Of a stretch of 64,000 nt of DNA, positions 47,781 to 60,152 are shown piece after piece. The position numbers and the translations under genes were made by a program. Origin of the DNA: Oxytricha trifallax. Lineage: Eukaryota; Ciliophora; Spirotrichea; Sporadotrichida; Oxytrichidae. The DNA is taken from contig ARYC01000414.1 of assembly GCA_000711775.1 (NCBI GenBank), positions 88,613-152,612 of the forward strand. Reading direction: 5' to 3'. The first letter of the stretch is position 1; each line of letters begins with the position of its first letter. The notes under the pieces were generated by a model. That model had not been told where the DNA came from, did not search any database, and was given only the letters and a program-made list of their open reading frames with translations.

Positions 47781-50635
47781 ATGGAATAAACTTAGAAGCC
47801 ATAACCTTCAAAGCAATTACATATTGGTATATTGTATTCTGAAAATAAATAACACTGCTACTATTTAATTAAAAAGATTGGTTAAGGAACTTTTTCTACT
47901 GTTTATCTCTGTGAAAGCCAAAATAAAGAAGATTTTGGGGTTCAATATGCAATCAAAGTCAACTATGAAAACGAATAATTGACAGATTATAGAAGAGATA
48001 TAGTGTTCAATGAAATGATGGCAATATAGAAGATATAATCACATCCCAATATAATTCACCTATAGAATGTTTTTGAACATGGTTTTATTAAAAACAGTGA
48101 TCAATCTCAAATAAGGGTCTTTGCAGTGCTAGTAAAAAAATGATCTTAAGTTTTTTATTGTTTATTTAAATTGTATTGGAAGTACTTCGAGGAGGGGAAC
48201 TTTATTATCATATCAGAAGGGCAGAAAAGTTTTCAGTAGAAACTAGTTTAGCCTATTTTAAACAGCTAGCATCAGCTATATCTCACCTTGTAGAAAACAA
48301 TATTTGTCATAGAGATTTGAAACCTTGGAATATTATGGTCAATGATGATCTTTCTCAACTAAAAATCATAGACTTTGGTTATGCTACCCCTTTGGATATT
48401 GAAAAATAAGAAGATATTTCAACTTATTTAAAGGGTTTTCTGAGTTGTACTAAAAATTATACTCCACCAGAGATGTACGCAAAAGTAATTTCATCGCCTT
48501 TGGACAAGGTAGATGTATTTTCTATAGGAGTAATCCTTGTTATTACCTTATTATTTTTTAATTTTATATGTTTTTCAAAATTAAATTTCATTTTTATCAA
48601 TAATCTTTTGACAGGAAATTTCCCATTTTAACAGACTGTTGATAGAAATAGAGACGACCAGTTAAATAGAGAGTATCTAAACTTTCTAAGTGATCCCTCA
48701 TTATTCCTTAAACAAGAAAATATTATTTTTTTACTAATTATTATGCTAAAAATGTTCATTCAGAGAATGGTACTTAATTGGAAAATCTCTCAGAATTAAT
48801 CAAGGGAATGCTATAACCAGAACTAAGCTAAAGATTTTCTATTCAAGAAGTATTATAGCATAAATGGATTTAAGAAAACAAAGAAAATACAAGTGAATAA
48901 ATAAAAAATGAACTACTTCAAATTTACAATTCATAAAACTCAAATGACAGATAAGTAAAGTAAAATATTTCTGTGGAAAAAGTTAAACTTCCAATCAGAG
49001 AGGAACCTTTGAGGTAAGATTTCTAGATAAATTAAGTTGCATTAATATTTAGTGCCTGTTCCAAGCAGAGACCCCCCCCCCTCCAACCCCCCTCCCAGGC
49101 CTAAAACTAGACCCCTCCCCACCCTAACTAGACCCCCTCCCACCTCAACAACATCCCTATTCATATGAAAATTTTGATTCTCATGTATATATCATTTTCC
49201 TTCATGACATCTTGATCTCATAATATTTTTTATTGATAAAATATATCATTTTTTAAAAAAAATATTTTTCCAACAAATCAAAGCTACTCTTTATTAATTT
49301 TCTTATTTAACAACTTTACTACGTCCGTCATCGTTTTTATTGAGATGCTTCCATAGGAAATTAATTAAAAGTATATTTCCATTTGACTCGATAATATAAT
49401 AAAAATTTATGAGCCAACAAACTCATATAACTTTATATTTTTAAAAAAAGTTGTAATCACTTTATTAATCTATATTAGAAATATGATTGATTTTAATAAT
49501 AAATTTTTTCCAATTATCTATTATTATTACTAATAACATTTTTATAGAAATTAATAGTTATGGAAAAAATTCAATTGAAAGAATAATAAAATAGAACCTT
49601 TTTTAAACATATAATAAAAATAAGTAAATAAAGGGACTGATTTAAATCTAATCAACTACTATATTTATTTATAGTTAGTTATTTTGAAAATAATCAAAAA
49701 TTTTTAAATAGGTTCTATTTTATTATTCTTTCAATTGAATTTTTTCCATAACTATTAATTTCTATAAAAATGTTATTAGTAATAATAATAGATAATTGGA
49801 AAAAATTTATTATTAAAATCAATCATATTTCTAATATAGATTAATAAAGTGATTACAACTTTTTTTTAAAAATATAAAGTTATATGAGTTTGTTGGCTCA
49901 TAAATATTTTTATTATATTATCGAGTAAAATGGAAATATACTTTTAATTAATTTCCTATGTGAGCATCTCAATAAAAAAGATGACGGACGTAGTAAAGTT
50001 GTTAAATAAGAAAATTAATAAAGAGTAGCTTTGATTTGTTGGAAAAATATTTTTTTTAAAAAATGATATATTTTATCAATAAAAAAAATTATGAGATCAA
50101 GATGTCATGAAGGAAAATGATATATACATGAGAATAAAATATATATGAGATCAAGATGTCATGAAGGAAAATGATTTAAACATCGATAATCAAAATTTTC
50201 ATATGAATAGGATATTGTTGGAGTGAGAGGGGGGGGGTCTAGTTAGGGTTTGAGGGGGGCCTTGTTTTAGGCCTGGGAGGGGAGTGGGAGGGGGGGGTTT
50301 CGGTTGGAACAAGTGCCAATATACAATTGCCTGATTACATTCATTTTAGCGAGTATACCACAAACATCTAAATGCCAAAAGACCTAGATATGATTCTTAA
50401 TATGCTTCAAGAATTAGCGTCTATATATAACGCATAATTGATGAAAATTTCAGAGTACCAATTCTAATTAGAAGTTTAAGAATCGAGAAATGATTTAGCT
50501 TTAAGCTAACAAATAAAGATTGCACTTGAATTTTATGGGGATGATGAGAGCATCAAAATTGAGTTAAGCAGAGTTAAAGGCGATTACTTATCGTTTATGG
50601 ATTTATTTTGTATTATTCACAAGTATTTAAGCTGA
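47781..50635 (+). CDS. Ser/Thr protein kinase with C-terminal extension, interrupted by a 1.26-kb foldback element
   Basis: The kinase domain begins at once after ATG 47781: GQGTFSTVY (Gly loop), YAIKV (VAIK Lys), NEMMAIQKI, HRDLKPWNIM (catalytic loop; Trp where Glu is usual), IDFGYA (DFG), YTPPEM (APE region) and DVFSIGVILLTGNFPF. It ends with the helix LIKGMLQPELSQRFSIQEVL. The C-terminal extension carries a domain-like region (MILNMLQELASIYNAQLM, KIALEFYGDDESIKIELS) typical of some CAMK/SNF1-like C-termini. Stop TGA 50633-50635. IESs: AGTA (48131-48184), CTT (48536-48607), a TTA 8-nt unit near 48725 and the AGTGCC foldback (49057-50311). All are required for a continuous protein. Confidence 0.88.
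48131..48184 (+). other. IES, pointer AGTA (kinase N-lobe)
   Basis: AGTA at 48131-48134 and 48181-48184. Removing 50 nt joins RVFAVL to VLRGGELYYHI, the expected hinge region. GT..AG splicing gives the wrong phase. Confidence 0.65.
48536..48607 (+). other. IES, pointer CTT (kinase C-lobe)
   Basis: CTT at 48536-48538 and 48605-48607. Joining gives GVILLTGNFPF, the standard kinase subdomain IX-X wording. A GT..AG intron (GTTATT..GACAG) would also be in frame but drops the LTG. Confidence 0.6.
49057..50311. mobile_element. Large foldback element, copy C, 6-bp duplication AGTGCC, inside kinase ORF
   Basis: Long inverted arms with tips TGTTCCAAGCAGAGACCCC and complement. Perfect AGTGCC repeats lie at 49051-49056 and 50312-50317. 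The shared subterminal block CTACGTCCGTC..CCATAGGAAATTAAT is present. Deleting the element and one AGTGCC gives TTT AGT GCC AAT ATA CAA, continuing the kinase C-terminal frame (ALIFSANIQLPDYIHFSEY). Confidence 0.93.
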
Positions 50636-50709
50636 TTAATAAAAACGTGTTAATTATTGTAAGAGTAAATTAATTTTTATTATAATAATAATTTTTACCT
50701 TAAATTCTA

Positions 50710-51898
50710 ATGGACAATTATCTAAGTGCTATTAAAGTCGGAGGAATCGCTTTAGCATCCTTACGTAAATATCTCATTCTTTATTAACTTGCATTTAGTT
50801 GGACTGTATGTGATAGTAAAAGCTTCGAAAGGCCAATCATCTTTTGCATTAGATGAATCGAAATACTCCAAACAGTAGCTTCTTATTATTTTGGAAGATT
50901 TAAGAATAGAATACACTCCATATTACATTCATTACTATCACTCTCTGTAGGCTGTAAATTAAGATTATCATTCAAGACCTAAGCTGGTTGAGAGCCTGAC
51001 AAAGAAGATCTAAGAGAGACTTGCTTTAAAAACAGATGAAGTTCATTAATCAATCCTCAAGAAATATATGATAGACTCTTAATAATTGCATGATTGGATT
51101 AGTCACTACATTGATGATCCTTAGATTAAAAAGTAGGTTGATGTCATTGATGTCAATAATGAAAGACTATTCGGAGAGCCATTATAAGAACCTAACTTTA
51201 ATTTAGAATTCCCTGAGAATTTGACAAAAGAAGTCTACTTGAAAATTTTAGCCAAGGTATTTGCATCTATCAGGCATATAATTTACAAGTAAATAAGAAC
51301 CATTGTACGGGCTAGAGACGAGAAGTACTTGACAAAAAATGAAATGAAAGACATTTTGCATAACCTCGACACTTAATCAATTAGGAATAGAGTTTTTGAA
51401 ATCTATGGATTGCCAGAACCAAGTCCAAGATAACCATCACATAGGATCTTATAGAAAGCTCATTATACCTATATGATTGATAAAGATTTCATGTAAATGG
51501 TTAGAGAACTCAAATAATCTCATGAAAGATTTATGACTGCCATTATGGGATCAGATGTCTTTCCAGGCCTCGACACTACAGATCCTCTCAAATCTTCAGA
51601 AAATGATTCAATCCCAAAAAGATTTGGTTCTAACTGGTTTGAACATCAAAATGATTAGAATGAAGTGGCTAAAGAAAAGGAAGAAGAAGAGAATAAAGAA
51701 AGCAAGCAAGTTTTTAGATCAATTGATTAGAGTGATAACGACCATGAATAATTTAGTGACTAACTTCTGAATAAGGATGTAATAGTAATGAGTGATTTAG
51801 ATGATCATTTGGATTCATAAAGAAGACTTTTATTTACAGAGACTAAAATGAGAATTTCACCAGAGCATTTAGAAGAATAATCCAGACATAATAAGTGA
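50710..51898 (+). CDS. Membrane-anchored hypothetical protein, ~385 aa
   Basis: ATG 50710 starts MDNYLSAIKVGGIALASL, followed after a 34-nt intron (GTAAAT..ATTTAG) by LGLYVIVKASKG, so an N-terminal signal anchor spans the splice. The rest is soluble and helical (QQLLIILEDLRIEYTPYYIH; LTKEVYLKILAKVFASIRHI) with an acidic C-terminus. Stop TGA 51896-51898. No IES is needed. No family recognised; the first half resembles a generic helical scaffold. Internal plus-strand frames in other phases are shadows. Confidence 0.65.
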
Positions 51899-51958
51899 TC
51901 AAATTAAATATTAACTAACCAATTTTTATTTGGATGCTTTGTAAACATTATTAGCAAT

Positions 51959-54900
51959 TCAAAATTTAAATAAATTTATCTTGGGTTTCTTATGTGCTTC
52001 TTAAATTTTTTAATACTAATTTTCAAGAGCCTCAAACAAGTTGCAATCTTAAAAATCATCCTCCTCCTAAATTTTCTTTCCCTGATCATCTATTATTTTA
52101 TGTTTGAAGATATATTAAATCAGATCTATGAAAAGATATGGGAGGATATGATCAAATTATGCTTCATTAACAAATTATTTTACTGTAATGTTCTCATTTT
52201 CTTTGAAATAGCTTTCTCTCATGTAGTCATTAAATATTGATTTTATATTAAAGTCTTTCTAATGATTTTCATGCTTATTTTCAATCTATTTGGATTTAGA
52301 TCCAAACATCACAATAGGAGTTTCATTTTCTTCTCTTTTTTTGACTATTTCACTTACAAAGTGAATAAAACCCTTATTTTTGGCATTTTAACTATCTATT
52401 TTCATAGTCTTAGGCAACTCTTAATTTAGACTTAAATTGCTAGTTTCATTTTTTCCTATTCTTCTCTTACTTGAAATTTTTAACTCGTAAGTGTTTTATT
52501 AAATATTTTGCTATCTATTCGACTATTAAAATTGTTGGATAGCACATAAATTCATATCATGAAATGTGCTGATGTGTCTTTTTTTAAGATTTAGTTTTGG
52601 CATTAGGGTTTTGTTTGTTTAAGGACTTTAAGCATGTAGAGATTGTTATCTGTTTGAGCTAAGAGTAATTTGAGAATTATATAAAGCATTTTCTTACAAG
52701 TTTTTCTGCTAAGTTTTAGCAATCAGATCTGAAATCCTAAAATATTTATGCTTAGAGGATGTTGCTTAAGTCGTAGCTTTGAAAGCAAACATTTTTTAAT
52801 GATTTTAATTTTTAGATTATTTGAATATGAGCTTGACAAGAGTGTTCAAGTCCTACTAAATGAAATAATCCTAATCCCCTATAATTTGAAAGTTGTCAGT
52901 TAAATCTTTCATACATAGAAGACCATCTTCGTTTATATCCAGAATCTAAAAGCAAAATTTTAAAATATCCTCTCTTCCACTCAAAATTAAAATATTGAAC
53001 TTCTCAATCAGCTCATTAAAACCTAATTTAACTTTTAACTTTAAAATATACAAAACTATTATAATCGTAATTACTTAGTTGAATTCAAAGAAGTCAAGGA
53101 TTCGTTCGGCATAAAGTCTTGAAAATCTCTTTTCTAAATGCGACTTTAAATACTTTCTTAATACTTAAATTTACTTGAATTCAAGATAACTTGGTGATGA
53201 GTTAGTTTTTGGAGAACTTTTAGATGCTAAGAACACCATTTTAAGTTATAGTTAAACTCTTAAGTCAACGGCTTCAATCTTTTTTATGATAAATTCGCTG
53301 TTTTATTTCTCAAGTGTCGCACCAAGTTAAGATTATTGCTTCTTGTTAAACATTGGTGATAACACATTTTTAGAATCTAGTTCATTCAAATTATTGATAA
53401 GAACTTTAAATTTCATTCTGCTGTCTCTTTCAATATTTTAAAATCTCTGTCTCTCATGTTATGTTTTATTAGTTGCTGTTGAAGAATGCTATTCAAATGT
53501 TTAATTATTTAGTTAAAATGAATTTATGTCAATTCTTAAATTAAAAGGTCGCTTTTTGACAATGTCTTCATGTTTTTGACTGAATACCACAATGTAATTA
53601 TTTAATAAATAATATGTATTTAATTTTTTCATATTTCACTATTTAGTGCTAAAATTAATCTACAATTTAGTTGAAGAATTTTGAATGAAATAACATGCCT
53701 TAAAAATACTTAGATATAAAAAATAATTGAAAAAATGGTCCACTATCTTTGCTTAAATATTTGAAATTATAAAATACCACACTATTCTTTTTAACTTTAA
53801 ATACTTATGAGTTAATCATATTTTTATCTATAACTATCTTTTCATTGCTATTAAATTATTCCTTCTCTATTTCTAAATCTTAATTATTTTGCTTAGATTT
53901 TAGCTTTTTTATTTCATAACAAATGTCTTAAATTGTCCGATTTAATGGACTATTATTTTGCGAATATATTTTCCTGAATTTTTTGATTGGAGTAAAGAGA
54001 TGTTTATCGCCTACTATTAAAGGGACATCAGTTCCAATTTTCTTGTCAAAAAATACTTCTTTTTTATGAAACAGTCGAGGAGTGGGGTTTTCTTTGTTTA
54101 GTTTTATATAATTAGGATTAGAGGCTTGGCTTGGTGTTTTGTCCCTGAATAAATCCTTATTAATATTAAATGAAATTTTTTAAGATGTAGCATTTAAATA
54201 GAAAAGAAATTTAAAATACAAAATTAATGTTAAGACAACTTGCAGTCAAATTTATGAACAAAACAGCCTATAAATTTAAAATTTGAAGCATCATTTGAAA
54301 TATATCCAATATTTACTGCTTTGCTAGAATTCATATTTAGAAAGGAAAATTTATTAAAATTTATTTTATACTCGTTTTATATCTCAATCCATCTTTCATA
54401 AAACTAAAGCAATTCAAATGAGAAACAATATCTGTACTTCCAATATTTAATTAATTTAGCATTATTATAAAAGGGTTGGTATATTTCATGCTTTTCTTTA
54501 TAGTAGGTTTTTCGCATAAAATCGTTTTTAATTGTAGACAAAGTATATTAATCTTAATCTTAGTCTTAAAAACTATTATCTTACTAAGTTCTTGCATATA
54601 AATGTTTTCTCATTCTTATTCTTTACTTTTGCTAAGAGCTTTTACGAATTTCTTGCTTTACTATTAGTTATTTTAAACTTTCATTATTTATTTAGTGACT
54701 TTAAATTCTTTTATGCAAGTTATTGGTTTACTCAACTAAACTCATTTCTTTTTTATTTTAATTACCTGTAACTAAAATATATTATCAAACTTAACTTTAC
54801 TTTTTTAAGCCAAATATTATTGGAACAATTTCACATATTTTAGCAAATATAGCAAATGAAACAATTAACAGTTCAATCCTAATATAATCATAATGAACTT

Positions 54901-57900
54901 TGAGGTTTTTTATTGTATTTGATATCTATTGCTTATTTAATTTTTGCTTTCAAATTTTTATAATCGTCTACGTCTAGTCTAACATGCGCTCTTTTAAGAT
55001 TGTCACACAAATTATGAGCCAGTAAGTGAAATTTCCTATCTTCATTTGCAATCTTTTACCTGAATTTATTGTAATTTTTTATGTTTAAGATGTCTCTGCG
55101 CTTTTCTTTTTTGTCTTAAAGTTCTTAAAGACCTTTAAGTACGTTTTAATGCTAGAGCATTTATTGATAGGATCCTGCGTCAAATTATGGTACTTGTTAA
55201 GGTTATTGTAAAATTTATAATTATGAAAAATAGATAGTTTTAACTTAAATTACAATCTTAGAATAATCCAATTGAACAAATGGTTAATTAGATTTCTAGT
55301 TCATTCCTTTAATAGGGGATAAAACATTTCCATGTCTAACCTTAGAAACCTATTTCTCATTCCTTTTTTGAATCATTAAGTTGGATTGACTCTTAACATT
55401 TCTTAAAAATTATTGTGTTTTATTCAACATCATAGAATCTTCACTCTAGTTTCTGTTTTACCCAGTAAGTAAATTTTACTTTCCATTTTCAACAAATGTA
55501 TTTTTGAAATTGTAAACAGACTTTCTGATTTATGGAAATTGAGACGTTATCTCGTGATTGTTAATATATGAATGAAAACTGAGAATCTAATTATTTAGTG
55601 GTTCTTAATGAAAAGTTCTTAAAGGTTTTCTTATTTACTCTTGATTAAAATGATCTTCAAAGTTTACCGGCTCTTATTGTTTGAAATCCACAATATTTAC
55701 ATCTAGGGTTTGTCTGTTATTCGATTTCAAGGGGTACTTCCCTCTTGAGTCTGAATGCAAAAGATTTTACTTTCCATCTGAGTATTCTGTAACTTGATAA
55801 TTAAGATATTTCAGATTTTATGATCCATTTTTACCTCGTTTAAGTCCTTGCTTCATCACATTATATGATGGAGACATGATGGCAGCTGAGCTTACATGTT
55901 AAGAGTTTCTGAAATCCAAATAAGAATCATCATTCAAATACTCCTCTGACATTATGTAATCCTTATCAGAAAGCAGCTTCACAGTAACGTCTTAGTATTT
56001 CAATAATGACTGCAGATTAAATTGATGCAAATCTTTCATACTTTAATTGGTATTTTTAGTGTTTTAAGAGAATTAAGTTTTAATGGAGGGAGATGTCTGT
56101 AAAATGTCACTATTTAAGTTAATTGAACTTGAAGTATCTTTTTATGATGAAAGTACATTTAATCTTTATCTTTATACCATTTTCTTTATTTGCAAGTTGT
56201 CTAGAGCATCTGATGCAGGCAGCTGAACTTATTCCTTAATTGATGCATTGGAATTGCCTAAAATTTTAGTCCTAAACAAAGGATGTTTATTTTAAATAGT
56301 AAATAAAGTTATGTAATTATAGTAGATAGGACAAAATAATTAAAAAATTGTTTATATAGATGTTAAGTAGACTGAATCTAAATGTTGGGATTTTATTGCA
56401 ATGCTCTGAGTTTACTAATTAAATGCTTATCTTCCAGTATTTTCAATTGAGATTGCTAAGTTTGGAGTTGGGTTATTTACTAAGCGACATTATCTCTCTT
56501 TATTAGGTTTTGCAGAGATTGCCCTCACTTAAGGTACTTCTGAGACTGAGAGGTTGAAGGAGTTAAAGTTTTAGTAGGTATTTTAGAAGGAATATCTATC
56601 TTTACAGACATTAACATATTTTGCAGAGTTTTATATAATAATTTAATTTATAACTTGTGTGAAAAAAACACTAATTAAATCACTAAACTTCAATATTGTC
56701 GATTTAAGCCTTCCACTTTGAAAATTCTAGGGTGATTCTGTTGGTTGATCCACAAATATCTTAGAGCAAAAACCCATCACTTATTTCTCCAGCATCTTTC
56801 TAAGAGACTGACTTAATATTGACAAAAGTAGGGATTGCAGATGATAACTAATTTTAATAATTAAAGTTATAGATATAGGATATAATTTGTGAAATATAGT
56901 ACGTTTAATATATCAAATTAACTAAGAGATCTATGATTCTTTTAATATCAAAAATTATTTTTATATAAAAAATGTAGTTTAATACAAAGAACTTTCAACT
57001 TTAAAAGAACAAATTAAGAATCTTTATTAAAAAATTTTCAATTTCCTTTTTAATTTTTAATGATGTCTACTCATAAACTGCACTATAATCTTCGTCTTCA
57101 TTGAATATGATTTAACCCTATATTCTACTAAGCATTGTAGAATTTATCTTCAATTCACATGCGTCGTGTCTCCCAACCTTAATAGCAAGATGAGTCTATG
57201 GTTAACTCAACAACTCTACTGGCATCTCCTTAAGGCCATCATCATTTAAAATCTCTTAAAGCTTTAGTTGTAAGGTTTAGCCATTATCTTTGTAGTGGAC
57301 GATGTATTTTATTATACCACCAAAATTCATGATGCATCCTTCAAAAAGCTTGATTGAAGCATTTCCAGATAATGTAACTTTAGTACATTACCCAATACTT
57401 TTGTTTATAATTTGTTATGTTATCAACTTTGTAAGTAAAATTTTTTATATAAGATTTTTATTAATTTAATATAAAATATTTTTGTTAATAATTTTTTCTC
57501 ATTAAATGGCTAAAGGGTAAGTTAAACATTTTTTAAGAGTAAGATAGATAAATTTATATTATATTCTTACATTATTACTTGAGATAAAGAACGATATTTT
57601 TATTATAATTCTTACTAAAAGTTTTGAAAAAAAAACTAATGAAAATAAGATTATATGTAAATTAAAATATTATTAAGCATAAAGTAGAGCTTGTTAAATC
57701 TTCATGAATGGAAGTTAAATTTCTTAAATCACATATATGTGAAAATTATAAAAGGTGTTTATCGTTGTCAAAAATATAATATCCATAAATAAAAAAAATT
57801 AATAAAAAATAAAGATTTTTCTTGACAGGAAACTTCCCTTAGAAATTTCTTTTATCATTAACCTTGTTAGGAAACTTCCTCTCTCAAAATTAAGTATGCA

Positions 57901-58822
57901 AATAATTTAAACATATAATTATAAAGTTTAAAAATACAATACAATGGTTGTTCTGAAATTGCTAAAAATACATAAGATTTAAGGCATAATAAAAAAATAT
58001 CTTAAAGACCTTTATTAGCAAGAATATTAGTGGAAAAATCCTAATACCTAAATAATTAACCCAAATAGTATGTAAATTAATTATTGATCCATTTATTTGC
58101 AAATATTTATAGCATAAGTTCATATAGATTTTTTTTAAAAATGTTTTTAAATAACCAGTTTAAAATCTTTATGGGTATTAATGATTTCTCATTTGTAGAA
58201 AGATCAAAGATCTTAAATCCATTTTGCTATTGATCATAGAGTAATCCAAACTGATTTTCGCATATTCTTTTATCTTGAAGAAGAATGATAGAGCTAGTTT
58301 AAGAGCTACCAAAAGTTATGATATTTGAATTATAGACAGAAGGATTAAAAATAAAAAAATTAATTTATAAGGAGTTTAGAAAAACTTTGCCTAAATAGAA
58401 TATTTTTATGCTTCTTTGTCGCTCTTTTTTTCCTCTATAAGTTGTTCTTCTAGCTTCAAGTTGAAAGATATACAAATTTTTTATTCCTCATCTAAATTCA
58501 AATTTTCCATAATTTTAACTATGTTTTCTTGCTGAACATCATTCTCCATTTCTGAGTAATTAATGGAGCTCTATGTCACAGTTTCAATTGGAGTTGCTCC
58601 CTTGCTTATTGTCAAAGTATAGGTATTGTTCTTAGAAATAGTTCTTTTCGTTAAATGGAATGAAGCGCCATCGAGACCTGGTTTGAGAGTGGTTTGATTA
58701 GTCTTGCAATTATTGTTAAAGTTAAAACCTCCAGAAAGAGGGTTTGATTTAATGTTTGAACTCTTGGCTGAAAGAGTTGCTCCGCCCACAGACTATGTCG
58801 CGGTGTTAGTCTAGTTGTTCAT
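51959..58822 (-). CDS. Large protein with tandem FHA-like domains and long charged/disordered tail
   Basis: ATG 58822 (MNNQTNTATQSVGGATLS) leads to a first FHA-like region (KLIFNPSVYNSNIITFGSS; ILLQDKRICENQFGLLYD; FKIFDLST) once an 8-nt unit between ATTTTT repeats near 58375 is skipped. After an AT-rich gap (about 57440-58120) a second, better FHA appears: AIKVGRHDACELKINSTMLS then RIQGQIIFNE (GR, SR residues kept). Further minus-strand islands (about 56700-56870, 56350-56640, and onward to 52,000) are charged or Q/S-rich. The last island is clear (KGFIHFVSEIVKKREENE; DHILPYLFIDLIQYIF), ending at TGA 51959-51961. Continuity over the middle 3-4 kb is inferred from strand and composition; more than one gene is possible. 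Confidence 0.5.
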
Positions 58823-58858
58823 CGCTTAATGTATGAATTTAATAACAATTGTTAATTA

Positions 58859-60068
58859 AAATTGTGGATTAAGAAATACAACTTCATCTTCATCATCATC
58901 GCCATCATAAGTTCCATTAGATTTGTTAGTTATCCTTTCTGAATTTGTAAGGTTTATAGTCTCAGTCCTATTTGAAGCAGTATCAGTCGCATTCCTTACA
59001 ACTTTCTTTAAAAAAGGATGATCTGCTGGATCTTAATTAAATTTAGGGATTAACTGAGCCAAATACTAAATATCTTGGAATAATGATACCTAAAATGGTC
59101 TCTGTAAACTTTCCAGTCTCATTTCGATTTGTAAAGCTCCGTTTTGAGGTATAATAAATAAAAAAATTTTAAATGACTATAATATTAAATCTTACCAGAA
59201 GCTTACAGTATTCTTCAAGCTTAGCTTGGAAATTATCAAGAGTGGATTTAGTAGAATTTTTAAAATGAGTAAACCAAAACTTTAGCAGATCTCTATGCAT
59301 TTCATCATTATATTGCTAAAACTTTAAATTAGATATCGATTAAACTCCTTTTAATGTCTATATCTAATCAAGGGAGAACTTGTAATTGGTGGGTCTTAAG
59401 TATTAATTAATATCTTAGCATCTCAAATTTTCAACTAAGTAAAGAATCTCATTGAAAATGTTGATGTAGCTACTTTGATAAGTTTTCACTATTTTTGTGA
59501 CACTATTCTTGTTTATTTCTTCTCTACCACTCATTTTCATCTATAAGACTTCCTTCAAATCTACAAGCAACTCGTTTTGATATTTAAGCTATTGTGGTAT
59601 CTATTTATTCTGCAATCTTTACAGAATTTGCTTGTGTGGGATATTTTGAGCCATGTCTCTATCTATCAATTCTATGATAGTTTGATATAACTTCTCAAAT
59701 GCTCTTAAATTATAAGAGGCATCACAAACATCCGCAAAAATATATCCTTAGAAAACCTCTTTTGCCTTATCTCTGAGATTGTAAAACAGGTCGAAAATTG
59801 TAACTAGCATCTCTTCTGAATATTGTTTCTAGGTGTGATTTGCTATCAATTGTCCATATAAACTATAACGACTTAATTTATAAAGTAGAGGTATCAATTA
59901 TAAGTTTATTAAACAAAGTGAATCTTTCTAATAAGAATCTATTTGAACGCTGACCAATAGATCTCGAGCAAGACTTTTATTTTTAACACATAAAAGAGCA
60001 ATATTACTTGTTTCTAAGACTAAAACCTATATAGATTCTAGTAAAAATTTAGGCCAAAACTTTTCCAT
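58859..60068 (-). CDS. Helical hypothetical protein, ~380 aa
   Basis: ATG 60068 starts MEKFWPKFLLESIQVLVL and is open for about 285 codons of helical sequence (SYNLRAFEKLYQTIIELIDR; YNDEMHRDLLKFWFTHFK). A donor-like GTAAGAT near 59197 marks a short intron or IES. The second part reads RLESLQRPFQVSLFQDIQYL and ends in a Thr/Asn-rich, acidic segment (YDGDDDEDEVVFLNPQF). No TGA separates this from the ATG at 58822, so it may either end through an unseen junction or form one protein with the FHA gene. No family recognised. Confidence 0.5.
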
Positions 60069-60152
60069 TTTTAATATCTTTAATATTTATCTACAATATT
60101 AGCTTCATTGATTTCTATCTTTAAGTATTAATTTTCTTAAATTATAATAAAA

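Noticed and set aside
3254..50635. Programmed +1 frameshifting as the cause of broken frames
   Set aside because: Most shifts vanish when an insert flanked by direct repeats is removed, the shift sizes match insert lengths, and no common slippery codon was seen.
57507..57560. Plus-strand gene start MAKG followed by GTAAG
   Set aside because: No coding exon follows within several hundred bases and the region is AT-rich.
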